Positions 18,655 to 27,337 are shown, numbered from the stretch's first letter. The stretch is 64,000 nt of DNA from Streptomyces sp. HM190 (GCF_009857135.1 NZ_CP047318.1:4836001-4900000); one strand, 5' to 3'. Program-made: numbers and translations. Notes: generated from the letters alone by a model not told the origin.

Positions 18655-19145
18655 GCCCTGCTCATGCAGGACTCGAGCCGGCCAGCGTGCCTGCGCTGAG
18701 CCTGTTCGCCCGCGCGGGCCGGGCTTGGCCCGTGCCTCCGGCTGTGCCTCCCCCTCTCGTGGGCGGTGGCCTGCCGCGACTCCGCGATCCACGGCTCGGT
18801 CCCGGCGTGTCGGTCGCCCCGCGGTGCGTTGGGGGCGGGGCCGTGCCGGTGTGTCAGCCCGCTGCTCGGTGTTCTACCGGCCGCGGGTGTGGGGGCGCTG
18901 TTCGCTGGGATTCTCCACGCGACGGACTTGACGCACCGGCACGGCCCCTTCCGTTCCCGGGCGGGCACGCGGCGGTTGGGGGCGGGGGTACGCACCCGCG
19001 ACCGTCCCCTACCGGTGCGCTGCGGAGGGGTGCGCACCGTGGCTTTCGCCTCCGGTCGTTTCGGCGGTGTCAGTGGGGTCGCGCAGAATGGGGCCGACAG
19101 GGTTCGGGTTCGGTTTCGCTTCTTGGGATGGAGGGCGGTGAGGGC
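18655..19145. other. Intergenic region before delta' gene
   Basis: The 491-bp gap is GC-rich with no coding signal I can support. An in-frame open stretch upstream of 19146 lacks conserved sequence. The last 80 bp contain the likely promoter and a purine-rich GGAGGGCGGTGAGGG site before the start codon. Confidence 0.45.
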
Positions 19146-20351
19146 ATGACCGTGTGGGACGACCTGGTGGGGCAGGAGCGGCTGAGCGGGCAGCTGGACG
19201 CGGCCGCCCGGGACGCGGACGCCATCGTCACGGCGGCGGAGAGCGGCAGTCCGCCTCCCGAGGCCTCGAAGATGACGCACGCCTGGCTGTTCACCGGGCC
19301 CCCCGGAGCGGGCCGGAACACGGCGGCGCGGGCGTTCGCGGCGGCGTTGCAGTGCGTGAGCCCCGACCGGGCGCTCGGCGGGAGCCCGGGGTGCGGGTTC
19401 TGCGACGGATGCCATACGGCGCTGGTGGGGACGCACGCCGATGTGACGACCGTCGCGGCCGTGGGCACGCAGATCCTCGCCGAGGACATGCGCGACACGG
19501 TCCGCAAGTCGTTCACGTCGCCCGCGAACGGGCGGTGGCAGGTCATCCTCGTCGAGGACGCCGAGCGATTGAACGAGAAGTCGGCGAACGCGGTGCTCAA
19601 GGCCGTGGAGGAGCCCGCCCCCCGGACGGTCTGGCTGTTGTGCGCCCCCTCGCTGGAGGACGTGCTGCCGACCATTCGCTCGCGATGCCGGCATGTCGGG
19701 CTGCTGACGCCGTCGGTGGACGCCGTGGCGGACATGCTCGTACGGCGTGAGGGCATCGAGCCGGAGGCCGCCGCGGTCGCCGCCCGGGCCACCCAGGGCC
19801 ACATCGAGCGGGCGCGGCGACTGGCGACCGATCCGCGCGCGAGGGAGCGGCGGGCAGCCGTTCTGAAGCTGCCGTTGCGGATCGACGACATCGGGGGCTG
19901 CTTCAAGGCCGCGCAGGAGCTGGTCGACGCGGCCTCCGAGGAGTCCAAGCAGCTTGCGGAAGAGGTCGACACCAAGGAGACCGAGGAGCTGAAGGCGGCG
20001 CTCGGGGCCGTGCAGGGCGGGCGGATGCCGCGCGGCACGGCGGGCGTGATGAAGGACCTGGAGGACAAGCAGAAACGGCGCCGTACGCGGGCGCAGCGGG
20101 ACAGCCTGGACCTGGCGCTGACCGAACTGACCGGCTTCTACCGGGACGTGCTGGCCCTGCAGCTGGGGTCGCGGGTCGCCCTCGCCAACGTCGAGGTCCA
20201 GGACGTGCTGGAGCGGATGGCCCGGAACGGGACGCCGGAGGCGACGCTGCGGCGGATCGACGCGATCGCGGCCTGCCGGGAGGCCCTGGACCGGAACGTC
20301 GCGCCGCTGCTGGCGGTGGAGGCCATGACCATGGCCCTGCGGACCGGCTGA
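19146..20351 (+). CDS. holB: DNA polymerase III subunit delta' (clamp loader)
   Basis: ATG 19146, preceded by GGAGGGCGGTGAGGG, encodes 401 residues starting MTVWDDLVGQERL. The AAA+ P-loop reads GPPGAGRNT, with Arg replacing the catalytic Lys, as expected for delta', which does not hydrolyse ATP. Zinc-ligand cysteines occur in CGFCDGCH. Sensor and RC-type motifs include LVEDAERLNEKSANAVLKAVEEP and IRSRCRH. It assembles with tau and delta to load the beta clamp. An in-frame ATG at 19128 would add six residues and cannot be excluded. Confidence 0.95.
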   Translation: MTVWDDLVGQERLSGQLDAAARDADAIVTAAESGSPPPEASKMTHAWLFTGPPGAGRNTAARAFAAALQCVSPDRALGGSPGCGFCDGCHTALVGTHADVTTVAAVGTQILAEDMRDTVRKSFTSPANGRWQVILVEDAERLNEKSANAVLKAVEEPAPRTVWLLCAPSLEDVLPTIRSRCRHVGLLTPSVDAVADMLVRREGIEPEAAAVAARATQGHIERARRLATDPRARERRAAVLKLPLRIDDIGGCFKAAQELVDAASEESKQLAEEVDTKETEELKAALGAVQGGRMPRGTAGVMKDLEDKQKRRRTRAQRDSLDLALTELTGFYRDVLALQLGSRVALANVEVQDVLERMARNGTPEATLRRIDAIAACREALDRNVAPLLAVEAMTMALRTG

Positions 20352-20530
20352 CGGTGGCGAGGGGCGCACGGTAGCCCGGTGGCTCGGGCGAGCGGGTGCG
20401 GACGGGGGCGGACGGGGGTGTGGACGTGGCGTGCGGGGCGTTCGGGTGAGTGGGACCGGGCGTTCGGTTGACCGCGTCACTCTTACGAGGAGCATTCGTC
20501 GCCTTTCGTGATCATTCGGGTGCCTGTGGT

Positions 20531-20536
20531 TACGCT
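20531..20536 (+). promoter_or_regulatory. -10 box for leaderless peptidase transcript
   Basis: TACGCT six bases before ATG 20543, with no ribosome-binding site, again suggests a leaderless mRNA. Confidence 0.5.
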
Positions 20537-20542
20537 CGCGAG

Positions 20543-22135
20543 ATGCGAACCAGGCGTACTCGTACTCCCCGGCCGTATCGGTCCTCGCGTGTCGGCGGCG
20601 CGTTGCTGGCCGCCGCGGCGCTGCTCGTGTCGGCCTGTTCCTCCGGCGGTGCGAGCCGGGCGGCCACGGCGGACGACGGGGCGCCCGCCCTCGGCCCGCT
20701 GCCCCGCGCGACACCCGTCGCGCTCGCGCCCTACTACAAGCAGAAGCTGCGCTGGCGCGACTGCGAGACGCCCGGCTTCCAGTGCGCCACGCTGAGGGCG
20801 CCCCTGGACTACGCGCACCCGGGCGACGGCGACATCAAGCTGGCGGTCTCCCGCAAGAAGGCCACCGGCCCGGGTGAGCGGCTAGGTTCCCTGCTGGTCA
20901 ACCCGGGCGGCCCCGGCGGCTCCGCCATCGGCTACCTCCAGGGATATGCGGGCATCGCCTACCCGGCGCGGATCCGCGCGCGGTACGACATGGTCGCCGT
21001 CGACCCGCGGGGCGTGGCCGGCAGCGAGGGGGTCGAGTGCCTCACCGGCCGCGAGATGGACGTGTACACGCAGACGGACCTCACCCCGGACGACGCGGCG
21101 GAGAAGGACGCGCTGGTCGCCGCGTACAAGCGGTTCGCGGAGGGGTGCGGGAAGCGGGCGCCCAAGCTGCTGCGCCATGTGTCCACGGTCGAGGCGGCCC
21201 GCGACATGGACGTCCTGCGGGCCGTGCTCGGGGACCGGAAGCTGACGTACGTCGGGGCCTCGTACGGGACGTTCCTCGGCGCGACCTACGCGGGCCTGTT
21301 CCCGGAGCGGGCCGGCCGGCTGGTGCTGGACGGGGCGCTCGACCCGTCCCTGAGCGCGGACCGGCTGAACCGGGAGCAGACGGCTGGCTTCGAGACGGCG
21401 TTCCAGGCGTTCGCGAAGGACTGCGCACGCCGGGAGAACTGCCCACTGGGGCGCACGCCGGCGCAGGTCGGCCACAACCTGAGCGCCCTCTTCGAGCGCC
21501 TGGACGCACACCCGCTCCCGACCGGTGAGACGGGCGGACGGAGGCTCGGCGAGTCCCTGGCGACGACAGGGGTGATCGCGGCGATGTACGACGAGAGGGC
21601 GTGGCCGCGGCTCCGCCAGGCCCTCGTCCAGGCCGTCCGGGACCGGAACGGCGCCGGACTGCTGGCCCTCTCCGACGGCTACTTCGAGCGGGAGGCCGAC
21701 GGCAGCTACTCCACCCTGATGTACGCCAACGCGGCCGTGAACTGCCTCGACCTCCCGGCGGCCTACACCACGCCGGACGAGGTCGAGCGTGCGCTGCCCG
21801 CGTTCCGCAAGGCGTCCCCGGTGTTCGGCCGGGCCCTGGCCTGGGCCTCGCTGAACTGCGCGTACTGGCCGGTGAGGCCGACGGGGGCACCGCACCGGAT
21901 CGAGGCGAAGGGCGCCGCCCCGATCGTCGTTGTCGGTACCACCCGCGACCCCGCCACCCCCTACCGCTGGGCCCGGGCCCTGGCCTCCCAGCTCGCCTCC
22001 GCCCGCCTGCTCACGTACGACGGCGACGGTCACACGGCGTACGGGCGGGGCAGCGGCTGCATCGACGCGGCGATCAACACGTACCTGCTGCGCGGCACAC
22101 CTCCGGCTGACGGACAGCGCTGCTCACCGTCCTGA
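20543..22135 (+). CDS. Secreted alpha/beta-hydrolase, tripeptidyl aminopeptidase-like (S33)
   Basis: ATG 20543 gives 530 residues. A basic N-region and hydrophobic core end in a lipobox LVSAC (Cys32), so it is probably a lipoprotein. The oxyanion segment NPGGPGGS and the nucleophile elbow GASYG (Ser240) are present. The acid is in GTTRDPATPY and the His in DGDGHTAYG near the C-terminus. This matches the Streptomyces tripeptidyl aminopeptidase/SlpD-SlpE family that trims N-terminal peptides outside the cell. Paired cysteines are consistent with export. The upstream in-frame start at 20450 is rejected because it would bury the signal peptide. Confidence 0.92.
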   Translation: MRTRRTRTPRPYRSSRVGGALLAAAALLVSACSSGGASRAATADDGAPALGPLPRATPVALAPYYKQKLRWRDCETPGFQCATLRAPLDYAHPGDGDIKLAVSRKKATGPGERLGSLLVNPGGPGGSAIGYLQGYAGIAYPARIRARYDMVAVDPRGVAGSEGVECLTGREMDVYTQTDLTPDDAAEKDALVAAYKRFAEGCGKRAPKLLRHVSTVEAARDMDVLRAVLGDRKLTYVGASYGTFLGATYAGLFPERAGRLVLDGALDPSLSADRLNREQTAGFETAFQAFAKDCARRENCPLGRTPAQVGHNLSALFERLDAHPLPTGETGGRRLGESLATTGVIAAMYDERAWPRLRQALVQAVRDRNGAGLLALSDGYFEREADGSYSTLMYANAAVNCLDLPAAYTTPDEVERALPAFRKASPVFGRALAWASLNCAYWPVRPTGAPHRIEAKGAAPIVVVGTTRDPATPYRWARALASQLASARLLTYDGDGHTAYGRGSGCIDAAINTYLLRGTPPADGQRCSPS

Positions 22136-22225
22136 CGCGGACCCTGTTCCACGGACGGAGGGCACGGCGCGCGACCCCGCCCCCGGTCCTGCGCGGCCGG
22201 GCCGCGGGGGTGCTCCGGACCCTGG

Positions 22226-22254
22226 TTCGGAGCACCCCAGAAACTGTGTAGACT
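22226..22254 (+). promoter_or_regulatory. Promoter of tRNA-Thr
   Basis: TTCGGA (22226-22231) and TAGACT (22249-22254) are separated by 17 bp and lie 38 bp before the tRNA 5' end, a standard housekeeping-sigma arrangement. Confidence 0.7.
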
Positions 22255-22292
22255 TACCGACGTTGCTGATCGCACCATAGTGTGGACAGCGC

Positions 22293-22369
22293 GCCGCCTT
22301 AGCTCAGATGGCCAGAGCAACGCACTCGTAATGCGTAGGTCTCGGGTTCGAATCCCGAAGGCGGCTCCA
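22293..22369 (+). tRNA. tRNA-Thr (anticodon CGT), CCA encoded
   Basis: The acceptor stem pairs GCCGCCT (22293-22299) with AGGCGGC (22359-22365). The anticodon stem ACGCA/TGCGT encloses the loop CTCGTAA with anticodon CGT. The T-arm is CTCGGGTTCGAATCCCGAA-like. The discriminator T is followed by CCA (22367-22369). This gene is the integration site: its 3' 43 bp are repeated twice downstream. Confidence 0.97.
22325..22367 (+). repeat. att core copy 1 (attL of element A, within tRNA-Thr)
   Basis: A 43-bp sequence from the anticodon loop to the first C of CCA is identical to 43968-44010 and 56405-56447. It is the crossover repeat left by integration. The intact tRNA at this copy marks the chromosomal side. 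Confidence 0.93.
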
Positions 22370-22376
22370 TGGTGAA

Positions 22377-22410
22377 CCCCAGGTCAAGCCTTTGACCTGG
22401 GGTTTCTTGT
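22377..22410 (+). terminator. tRNA-Thr terminator hairpin
   Basis: CCCCAGGTCAA (22377-22387) pairs perfectly with TTGACCTGGGG (22392-22402) across a 4-base loop and is followed by TTTCTTG. Homologous hairpins follow att copies 2 and 3. Confidence 0.85.
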
Positions 22411-22702
22411 TTCGGATGACCTTGAAATCGACCCAAGTTGCGCCTCTGGGGTCTGTGATCGTAATGCGTGGGTCGGGGGTTTGGTTTCCGTGACCGTGTG
22501 GACGGCTTGAGCCTCTGAGCTGGGCTTTTGCTCATCCAGGAGGGGCGGGTCAGGCATACGCGGTCGGTTTCGGTGGACAACCGGTGGACAGGCGTGCGTG
22601 ACGTTCCATCAGGGGGCTGTCGCTGGCCCGGGACCGACGGGTGAAGTGCGATCGTCTTCGATGGGGCGATCGGGAGTGGTGGGACTGTCCGATGCCGATA
22701 GG
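22411..22702. other. Left arm of element A: degenerate tRNA copy and paired arm repeats
   Basis: No gene is seen. GTAATGCGT and following bases at 22461-22490 match the tRNA 3' segment at about 23 of 30 positions. GGTGGACA occurs at 22572-22579 and 22583-22590 (11-bp period), starting 205 bp after the core. Both features recur at the same offsets after att copy 2. Confidence 0.6.
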
Positions 22703-22732
22703 TGTCAAGCCCCGGGTTTCGTGGAGACTGCG

Positions 22733-23656
22733 TTAGCTGGTTTTCTGGAGTGATGTAGGGGGTTCGGCCGCGAGGTAGTGGGCGGCCTCGTGTTCGGCGG
22801 GGGTGATGTGGCCGAGCTCGCCGTGGAGGCGGCGCTGGTTGAACCAGTCGATGTACTCGGCGACCGCGATCTCGATGTCGTTGATGCCGGTCCACGGTCC
22901 CTTGTTGCGGATCAGCTCGGCCTTGAACAGGCTGTTGAACGCCTCGGCGAGGGCGTTGTCGTACGTGTCGCCCCTGGAGCCGACCGAGGCCACGGCGGCC
23001 TCATGCTCGAGACGTTCGGTGTAGCGCAGAGCCCGGTATTGGACTCCGCGGTCGGAGTGGTGCGTGAGGCCGGTGAGGTCGGCGCCGGTGTGTCGGCGGC
23101 GCCAGATCGCCATCTCCAGCGCGTCGAGGGCGAGGTCGGTATAGAGGGAGGTGGCGACCTGCCAGCCGACGACCATGCGGGAGAAGACGTCAATGACGAA
23201 GGCGGCGTAGACCCAGCCGGAGAAGGTTCTGATGTAGGTGATGTCCGCGACCCATAGCTGGTTCGGCGCACTCGCGGTGAACTGCCGCTCGACCAGGTCG
23301 GCGGGCCGGTCGGTCTCGGGTGCGGGGCGGGTGGTGCGTGGGCTCTTGGCCCGGATCACCCCGCGCAGACCGGCCGCGCGCATGAGGCGCTCGACCGTGC
23401 AGCGGGCCGCCTCGAACCCCTCGCGCTGGAGGGCGGCGTGGACCTTGCGAGCCCCGTAGACGCTGTAGTTGGCCTCGTGGATCCGGCGTATCTCCCTGGT
23501 CATCTCCTCGTCTCGCAGGCTGCGGGCCGAGGGCGGGCGGGTGCGGGCGGCGTAGTAGGTGCTCGGCGCGATCGGCGCGTCCGTCTCAGCGAGGACGTCG
23601 CAGATCGGCTGGACGCCGAACGTCTCCTTGTACTGGTCGATGTAGGCGACCTTCAT
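22733..23656 (-). CDS. IS3-family transposase OrfB (DDE integrase)
   Basis: This 307-residue frame has the rve integrase core with the DDE triad in LWVADITYI, HHSDRGVQY and AFNSLFKAELI. An HTH_21-like region lies at the N-terminus (RRIHEANYSVYGARKVHAAL). It overlaps orfA by the ATGA at its start. In IS3 elements OrfA and OrfB are usually made as a fusion by -1 frameshifting. It can supply transposition of this element. Confidence 0.95.
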   Translation of the reverse strand: MKVAYIDQYKETFGVQPICDVLAETDAPIAPSTYYAARTRPPSARSLRDEEMTREIRRIHEANYSVYGARKVHAALQREGFEAARCTVERLMRAAGLRGVIRAKSPRTTRPAPETDRPADLVERQFTASAPNQLWVADITYIRTFSGWVYAAFVIDVFSRMVVGWQVATSLYTDLALDALEMAIWRRRHTGADLTGLTHHSDRGVQYRALRYTERLEHEAAVASVGSRGDTYDNALAEAFNSLFKAELIRNKGPWTGINDIEIAVAEYIDWFNQRRLHGELGHITPAEHEAAHYLAAEPPTSLQKTS

Positions 23657-23970
23657 CGCAGTGGACGGTCCAGCTCCGCGGCGAAGAAAGCCGAGGCAGG
23701 CTTCAATATCGCGTTCGCCCGCCGTAGTTCCTTCACCTCCCGCTCCAGCTCCGCGATCCGAGCGGCGTCACCGCTGGTGGTCCCGGGCACGATGCCCTCA
23801 TCGGTCTCGGCCCGCTTGACCCAGCCGCGCAGAGCCTCGGGGTGCACGTCCAGCTGGTCGGCGATCCGCTTGATCGCACCGGCCCGACCGGCCGGGTCCT
23901 TGCGGGCCTCGACCGCCAGACGCGTCGCACGCTCGCGCAGTTCGTCGGGGTACTTACGGGGAGCAGCCAT
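23653..23970 (-). CDS. IS3-family transposase OrfA (HTH)
   Basis: ATG 23970 gives 105 residues, MAAPRKYPDELRERATRL onward. It contains an HTH (IADQLDVHPEALRGWV) followed by a leucine-zipper-like segment (IAELEREVKELRRANAIL), the standard OrfA layout for DNA-end binding and multimerisation. Its stop overlaps the orfB start. An in-frame ATG at 23979 would add three residues. Confidence 0.93.
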   Translation of the reverse strand: MAAPRKYPDELRERATRLAVEARKDPAGRAGAIKRIADQLDVHPEALRGWVKRAETDEGIVPGTTSGDAARIAELEREVKELRRANAILKPASAFFAAELDRPLR

Positions 23971-24025
23971 GATCGGCATCCTTCCGGGTCTTCGATGTCT
24001 CCATCAAACCCGGGGCGATTCAAGG

Positions 24026-24489
24026 CTCACGTCCAGCTCGGGTCCTGGAGTTGATCAAGCTTTGAACCCACTCAGTAGCCGATCGGGGCACAGGGTCAGG
24101 ATCGGCCGGTGGGCCGCACTGCTGCCTGTTGTTCCCTTGTGGCACAGCGTTCCTGGCGAGTACGCGTTCAGCATGGACCGGCGCGGAACCAGCGCAGCAT
24201 GTGTGGGCACTTCCTCCTCAGGCCTCCAGCTTCCACAGGAGATGCCACTACAAGCCGGACGGCGCTCTCCTGTAGGGGGGCGGCGGCCCTGACGACGCTG
24301 GCCGGAGGTCGTGCGTCGTCGAGAGGCATGCAGCTGACGGTTGACGGAGCAGAGAGACAAACTGGCCGCACTGCGGCAGCTCCCCATGGCGAGGGCCTGC
24401 CGACTGGAAAATCACCCAACGTCCGGCGACTTGACGGAAGCTGGCCTGAACATTGATCAACAGGGTGATCACGAAGCAAGGAGTTGTTG
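24026..24489. other. Gap between IS3 and hypothetical gene
   Basis: The 464 bp have lower GC than the flanks and no frame with typical Streptomyces third-position bias. The short open frames on both strands resemble no family I know. The last 15 bases contain the AAGGAG site of the next gene. Confidence 0.45.
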
Positions 24490-25011
24490 ATGTACTCGTT
24501 CACACATGTGTGCGCCGACGATCCGCTCTTCGGTTCGATCGGCATCGAACTGGACCATGACAACGGGGCTTTGGTTGTCGACGGCGGTGGTCTTCCGCGG
24601 GCCGAGATGACGCGGGCCGCCGGTACACCGCTGGAGAGCCATGTGCCGATCGGTACGCGCGACCCGCAGTGCCTGATCATGACGGTCGACGACACGGCCG
24701 TGACCCTGCGCCCTGCCAAGGGTTTCCTGACCCGCCGGTCCTACCGCGTGGACGTCGGGTCCGAGGAGACGGGATCCGGGCACCGGTTGGTGCCCGATTC
24801 CCTTAGCAGCAGCCGCCTGTTACGGGACGGCGTGGTCATCGGTGCCTTCACGTCGACCGGAGACGGGGAGGTGACGGCCGAATGGGAGCCGGACGCCGCC
24901 CCGGAGCCCCGCGACGCGGCCATCGGATACGCGCTCGCTGCGGCCTTCGGCACCGGAGCCGAGCCGATGTGGAAGTTGACTCTTGAAGCCGTGCTCGCCA
25001 TGTGGCCATAG
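24490..25011 (+). CDS. Hypothetical protein with a TTA codon
   Basis: ATG 24490 with AAGGAG at 24477-24482 gives 173 residues. The sequence is rich in beta-type hydrophobic patterning (SIGIELDHDNGALVVDG, VVIGAFTSTGDGEVTAEW) and ends in a helical segment. It has no signal peptide, no transmembrane helix and no catalytic motif that I recognise. Codon 111 (24820-24822) is TTA, so translation should need the bldA tRNA. It is convergent with the esterase-like gene, whose stop lies 15 bp beyond its own, so it is not in the RiPP operon. Function unknown. Confidence 0.75.
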   Translation: MYSFTHVCADDPLFGSIGIELDHDNGALVVDGGGLPRAEMTRAAGTPLESHVPIGTRDPQCLIMTVDDTAVTLRPAKGFLTRRSYRVDVGSEETGSGHRLVPDSLSSSRLLRDGVVIGAFTSTGDGEVTAEWEPDAAPEPRDAAIGYALAAAFGTGAEPMWKLTLEAVLAMWP

Positions 25012-25026
25012 GAGTGAAGGCGTTGC

Positions 25027-26292
25027 TCACACCTCCGGCGGCAGCAGGTGCGAGCAGGTTGAGCGGGCGACGAAGGCGATGCCGTCGTAGTCCTGCACTG
25101 GCACCAGCGGCGCCACATGGAAGCGGTAGAAGAATCGCGGCACATTGGCACCGAAGCCGCGCTGGGCATGTGGGGCGTACAGCCACTGTGCGGCCTCGGG
25201 TGAGGTACCGCCGACTCGCAGGTCGGTGTAGTAGTCACCGAGGACGCTGTCGGCGAGCTGTGCCTCAATGGACCGGAATCCCGTGCCGATGTGATGCTGA
25301 ACCGGCGAGCCCTGGAAATCGTCACCGCGTCGTGCGAGGAAGGAGCCCTTACCGAAGAGCAGGGCCAGCGCATAGTAGGCGTCGCCGTAGCGTTCGCGGA
25401 GCCCGCTGCCGAGCGCGGGCACGTTTTTGCCGTATGTGCTCTTCGCGATGTGTCCGTTGTGCGCCCAGAGCATGACCCGCGCCTCGGGGTTGTCGTCCAC
25501 GAGCCGTGCCACGGCCTCGGCCATGTAGCGGTCGCGTACGGCGAATACGCTGTCCGCGCCGGAGTGCGGGTCCGGGGAGCGGGTCACCAGATCGGCGGCA
25601 CGCACGAGGATCCGTGCGTGTTCCAGGGCTTCGTCGATGCCGTCCGCTGGTTCCGACGTTTCGTCCGCGGTGTGCCGGGACAACTTCTCGCGGAGGCTCT
25701 CCAGGAAGTCGGCGAGTGCTTCGGCGCGGCGCATGAGCGTTTGTCGCGGGTCGGGCTGGGACGCCGGTCGAGCTTGCTTCAGTACATCGAGTTCACGTAT
25801 CTCCTCCGTCCGCTCGGGTGCGACCCGCTGGAGGAAGGCGGCGACCGCCTCGACCGAGTCGGTGCTGCGCTGGGGGTCCGTGCCGACGAAACGGACCCGC
25901 CGTTCCTCGGGGAGAGCGCGGTTGTGCTTGCGCAGCCACTCGACGAGGTCGAGCATCTCCTGTGTGCGCCAGGTCCAGAATCCCAGCCTGGCGACGAGCC
26001 GTGCGGGGTCGCCGGTGCCGTGCCGCACGTACGTGTCCAGGGCGTGGGCGGCTGACTCGCTGGCCTCCATGGCGAGGACGCCGAATCCCGCCTCCCGCAC
26101 CAGGAACTCGATGATCCGGTGCTTCAGCCGGAAGAACTCGCTGGTGCCGTGGGTGGATTCACCGAGACCGACAATCCGCACACCGCGCAGGATGTCGCGG
26201 AGCGGTTCAAGGTCGTCGGCGGGAGCGCCCGGTGTCAGCGTGCTGAGCGGTCTGGCGTGCTCGGTCAGCCAGCGCGCGATGTCGTCGGGCAC
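25027..26292 (-). CDS. Erythromycin esterase-like protein in the lanthipeptide operon
   Basis: GTG 26292 encodes 421 residues of the erythromycin esterase (Ere) superfamily. Residues equivalent to the EreB catalytic set are present: GESTHGTSE (Glu45, His48), AMEASES (Glu76) and AHNGHIAKS (His278, His281). True Ere enzymes open macrolide lactones using an activated water. Members in biosynthetic clusters have other, mostly unassigned roles. It is the last gene of the lanA-lanC-lanB-lanT-LLM run, 54 bp after the LLM gene, which suggests tailoring of or protection from the peptide rather than macrolide resistance. That role is inference. Confidence 0.88.
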   Translation of the reverse strand: MPDDIARWLTEHARPLSTLTPGAPADDLEPLRDILRGVRIVGLGESTHGTSEFFRLKHRIIEFLVREAGFGVLAMEASESAAHALDTYVRHGTGDPARLVARLGFWTWRTQEMLDLVEWLRKHNRALPEERRVRFVGTDPQRSTDSVEAVAAFLQRVAPERTEEIRELDVLKQARPASQPDPRQTLMRRAEALADFLESLREKLSRHTADETSEPADGIDEALEHARILVRAADLVTRSPDPHSGADSVFAVRDRYMAEAVARLVDDNPEARVMLWAHNGHIAKSTYGKNVPALGSGLRERYGDAYYALALLFGKGSFLARRGDDFQGSPVQHHIGTGFRSIEAQLADSVLGDYYTDLRVGGTSPEAAQWLYAPHAQRGFGANVPRFFYRFHVAPLVPVQDYDGIAFVARSTCSHLLPPEV

Positions 26293-26346
26293 TTGGTGTC
26301 TCTTCTCGTCGGGCGGCTGAGCGGCGCATATCGGGTCCGGGATGCC

Positions 26347-27327
26347 CTACCGGATCGGGTGACCGTTCTCCAGGCCCCGGCACGAGGTGAGGATGTCCTG
26401 GAGGTCTTGCACGGCGTCCGGTTGGCCATGTTCGGAATACACGCCGGCGAGGTTGAGGACAACTTCGTCCACGCCGGCCCGGCCGTATTCGGCCAGTTGT
26501 ACGGCGATTTCCTCGGGCGTGCCGTGCACGAAGGTGCCCGAGTCGACCAGGGCACGGGCGCCGAGGTTCGGTCGGCTGTGGTGCACGCGCAGGCCTGCCC
26601 GGCGCAGCATGTCGGTGTAGTGCGGGCCGGCGAGGTGGGCGCGGGCCGCCGTGTAGGCGAGCCGATACGCGTTGCGGTGGGGGCGGTCGACGGCGGCGTG
26701 CACGACCGTGACCATGCGCGGCACCGGCCGACCGGCCTCGGCCGCCCCTTTCGCCATGGCGGGCAGCAGCGTGTCGCGCACGTAACCGGGCGGAGTCATC
26801 CAACTGATCGCTGTGTCAGCCACGCGGCCGGCGGCGCGCGCGAGGGCGGGCCGGAGTACGCCGAGCCCGGTCTCCACGTACGGGTGCGGCATGCCGGGCA
26901 GGCTGACGGCACCACCGTCGTCATTGGTCGGCTGTGTCTGCTCGGTGTCCAGCAGACGGCGTACCTCACCGAGGTAGGCGGCGCAGGCGTCACGCGGGCT
27001 GTCGTACGGCTTCCCGTGTAGTCCGGTGACGAAGTCCGGCGTCGCCGCTCCCAGGCCCAGGACCATGCGGTGTCCGGTGAGCATGGCCAGGGAGCGGGAC
27101 TGGATCGCGGCGTCCATGGGGTGGCGAAGCGGCATCAGGACGACGCTGGTCCCGACCGGTACGCGATATCCCATTCCGGCGAGGTAGGCGAACACCTGGT
27201 GGGTGTCCGCGCTCAGGGACTGGCCCTGCCACAAACGGGCGGCCCACCCGTCACGAACGAACTCGGCGAAAGGAACCACCGATCGAGGATCCGTCGGCAT
27301 GACGGGGTACAGGACGGACACACGCAT
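26347..27327 (-). CDS. LLM-class (F420/flavin) oxidoreductase, possible lanthipeptide dehydroamino-acid reductase
   Basis: ATG 27327 (GAGGT upstream) gives 326 residues with the luciferase-like TIM-barrel pattern: GYRVPVGTSVVLMPLRHP, the coenzyme-binding GHRMVLGLGAATPDF and a C-terminal GTPEEIAVQLAEYGRAGVDEVVLNLAGVY. LLM proteins in lanthipeptide clusters include LanJ_C enzymes such as LxmJ, which use F420H2 to reduce Dha/Dhb to D-amino acids. Its place ten bases after lanT makes that role plausible here, but other F420 chemistry is possible. TIGR-type subfamily assignment was not made. Confidence 0.85.
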   Translation of the reverse strand: MRVSVLYPVMPTDPRSVVPFAEFVRDGWAARLWQGQSLSADTHQVFAYLAGMGYRVPVGTSVVLMPLRHPMDAAIQSRSLAMLTGHRMVLGLGAATPDFVTGLHGKPYDSPRDACAAYLGEVRRLLDTEQTQPTNDDGGAVSLPGMPHPYVETGLGVLRPALARAAGRVADTAISWMTPPGYVRDTLLPAMAKGAAEAGRPVPRMVTVVHAAVDRPHRNAYRLAYTAARAHLAGPHYTDMLRRAGLRVHHSRPNLGARALVDSGTFVHGTPEEIAVQLAEYGRAGVDEVVLNLAGVYSEHGQPDAVQDLQDILTSCRGLENGHPIR

Positions 27328-27337
27328 CGCTCGACCT

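Larger units (their letters stand above)
22703..24022 (-). mobile_element. IS3-family insertion sequence, about 1.32 kb, with AGG target duplication
   Basis: Ends are imperfect inverted repeats sharing CCCCGGGTTT-N2-TGGAGAC. The flanking trinucleotide AGG is present at 22700-22702 and 24023-24025, a 3-bp duplication typical of IS3 elements. It carries orfA and orfB on the minus strand, both apparently intact, so it may be functional. Confidence 0.9.

Noticed and set aside
15166..18792. 1,208-residue minus-strand frame, and 17316-20714 minus
   Set aside because: Both mirror the tmk fusion and delta' genes. Low-complexity Ser/Arg or Leu/Arg content comes from the coiled-coil codons on the other strand.
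22733..24022. IS3 element as the source of element A mobility
   Set aside because: Its transposase acts on its own 1.3-kb ends with a 3-bp duplication and does not explain the 43-bp tRNA repeats.
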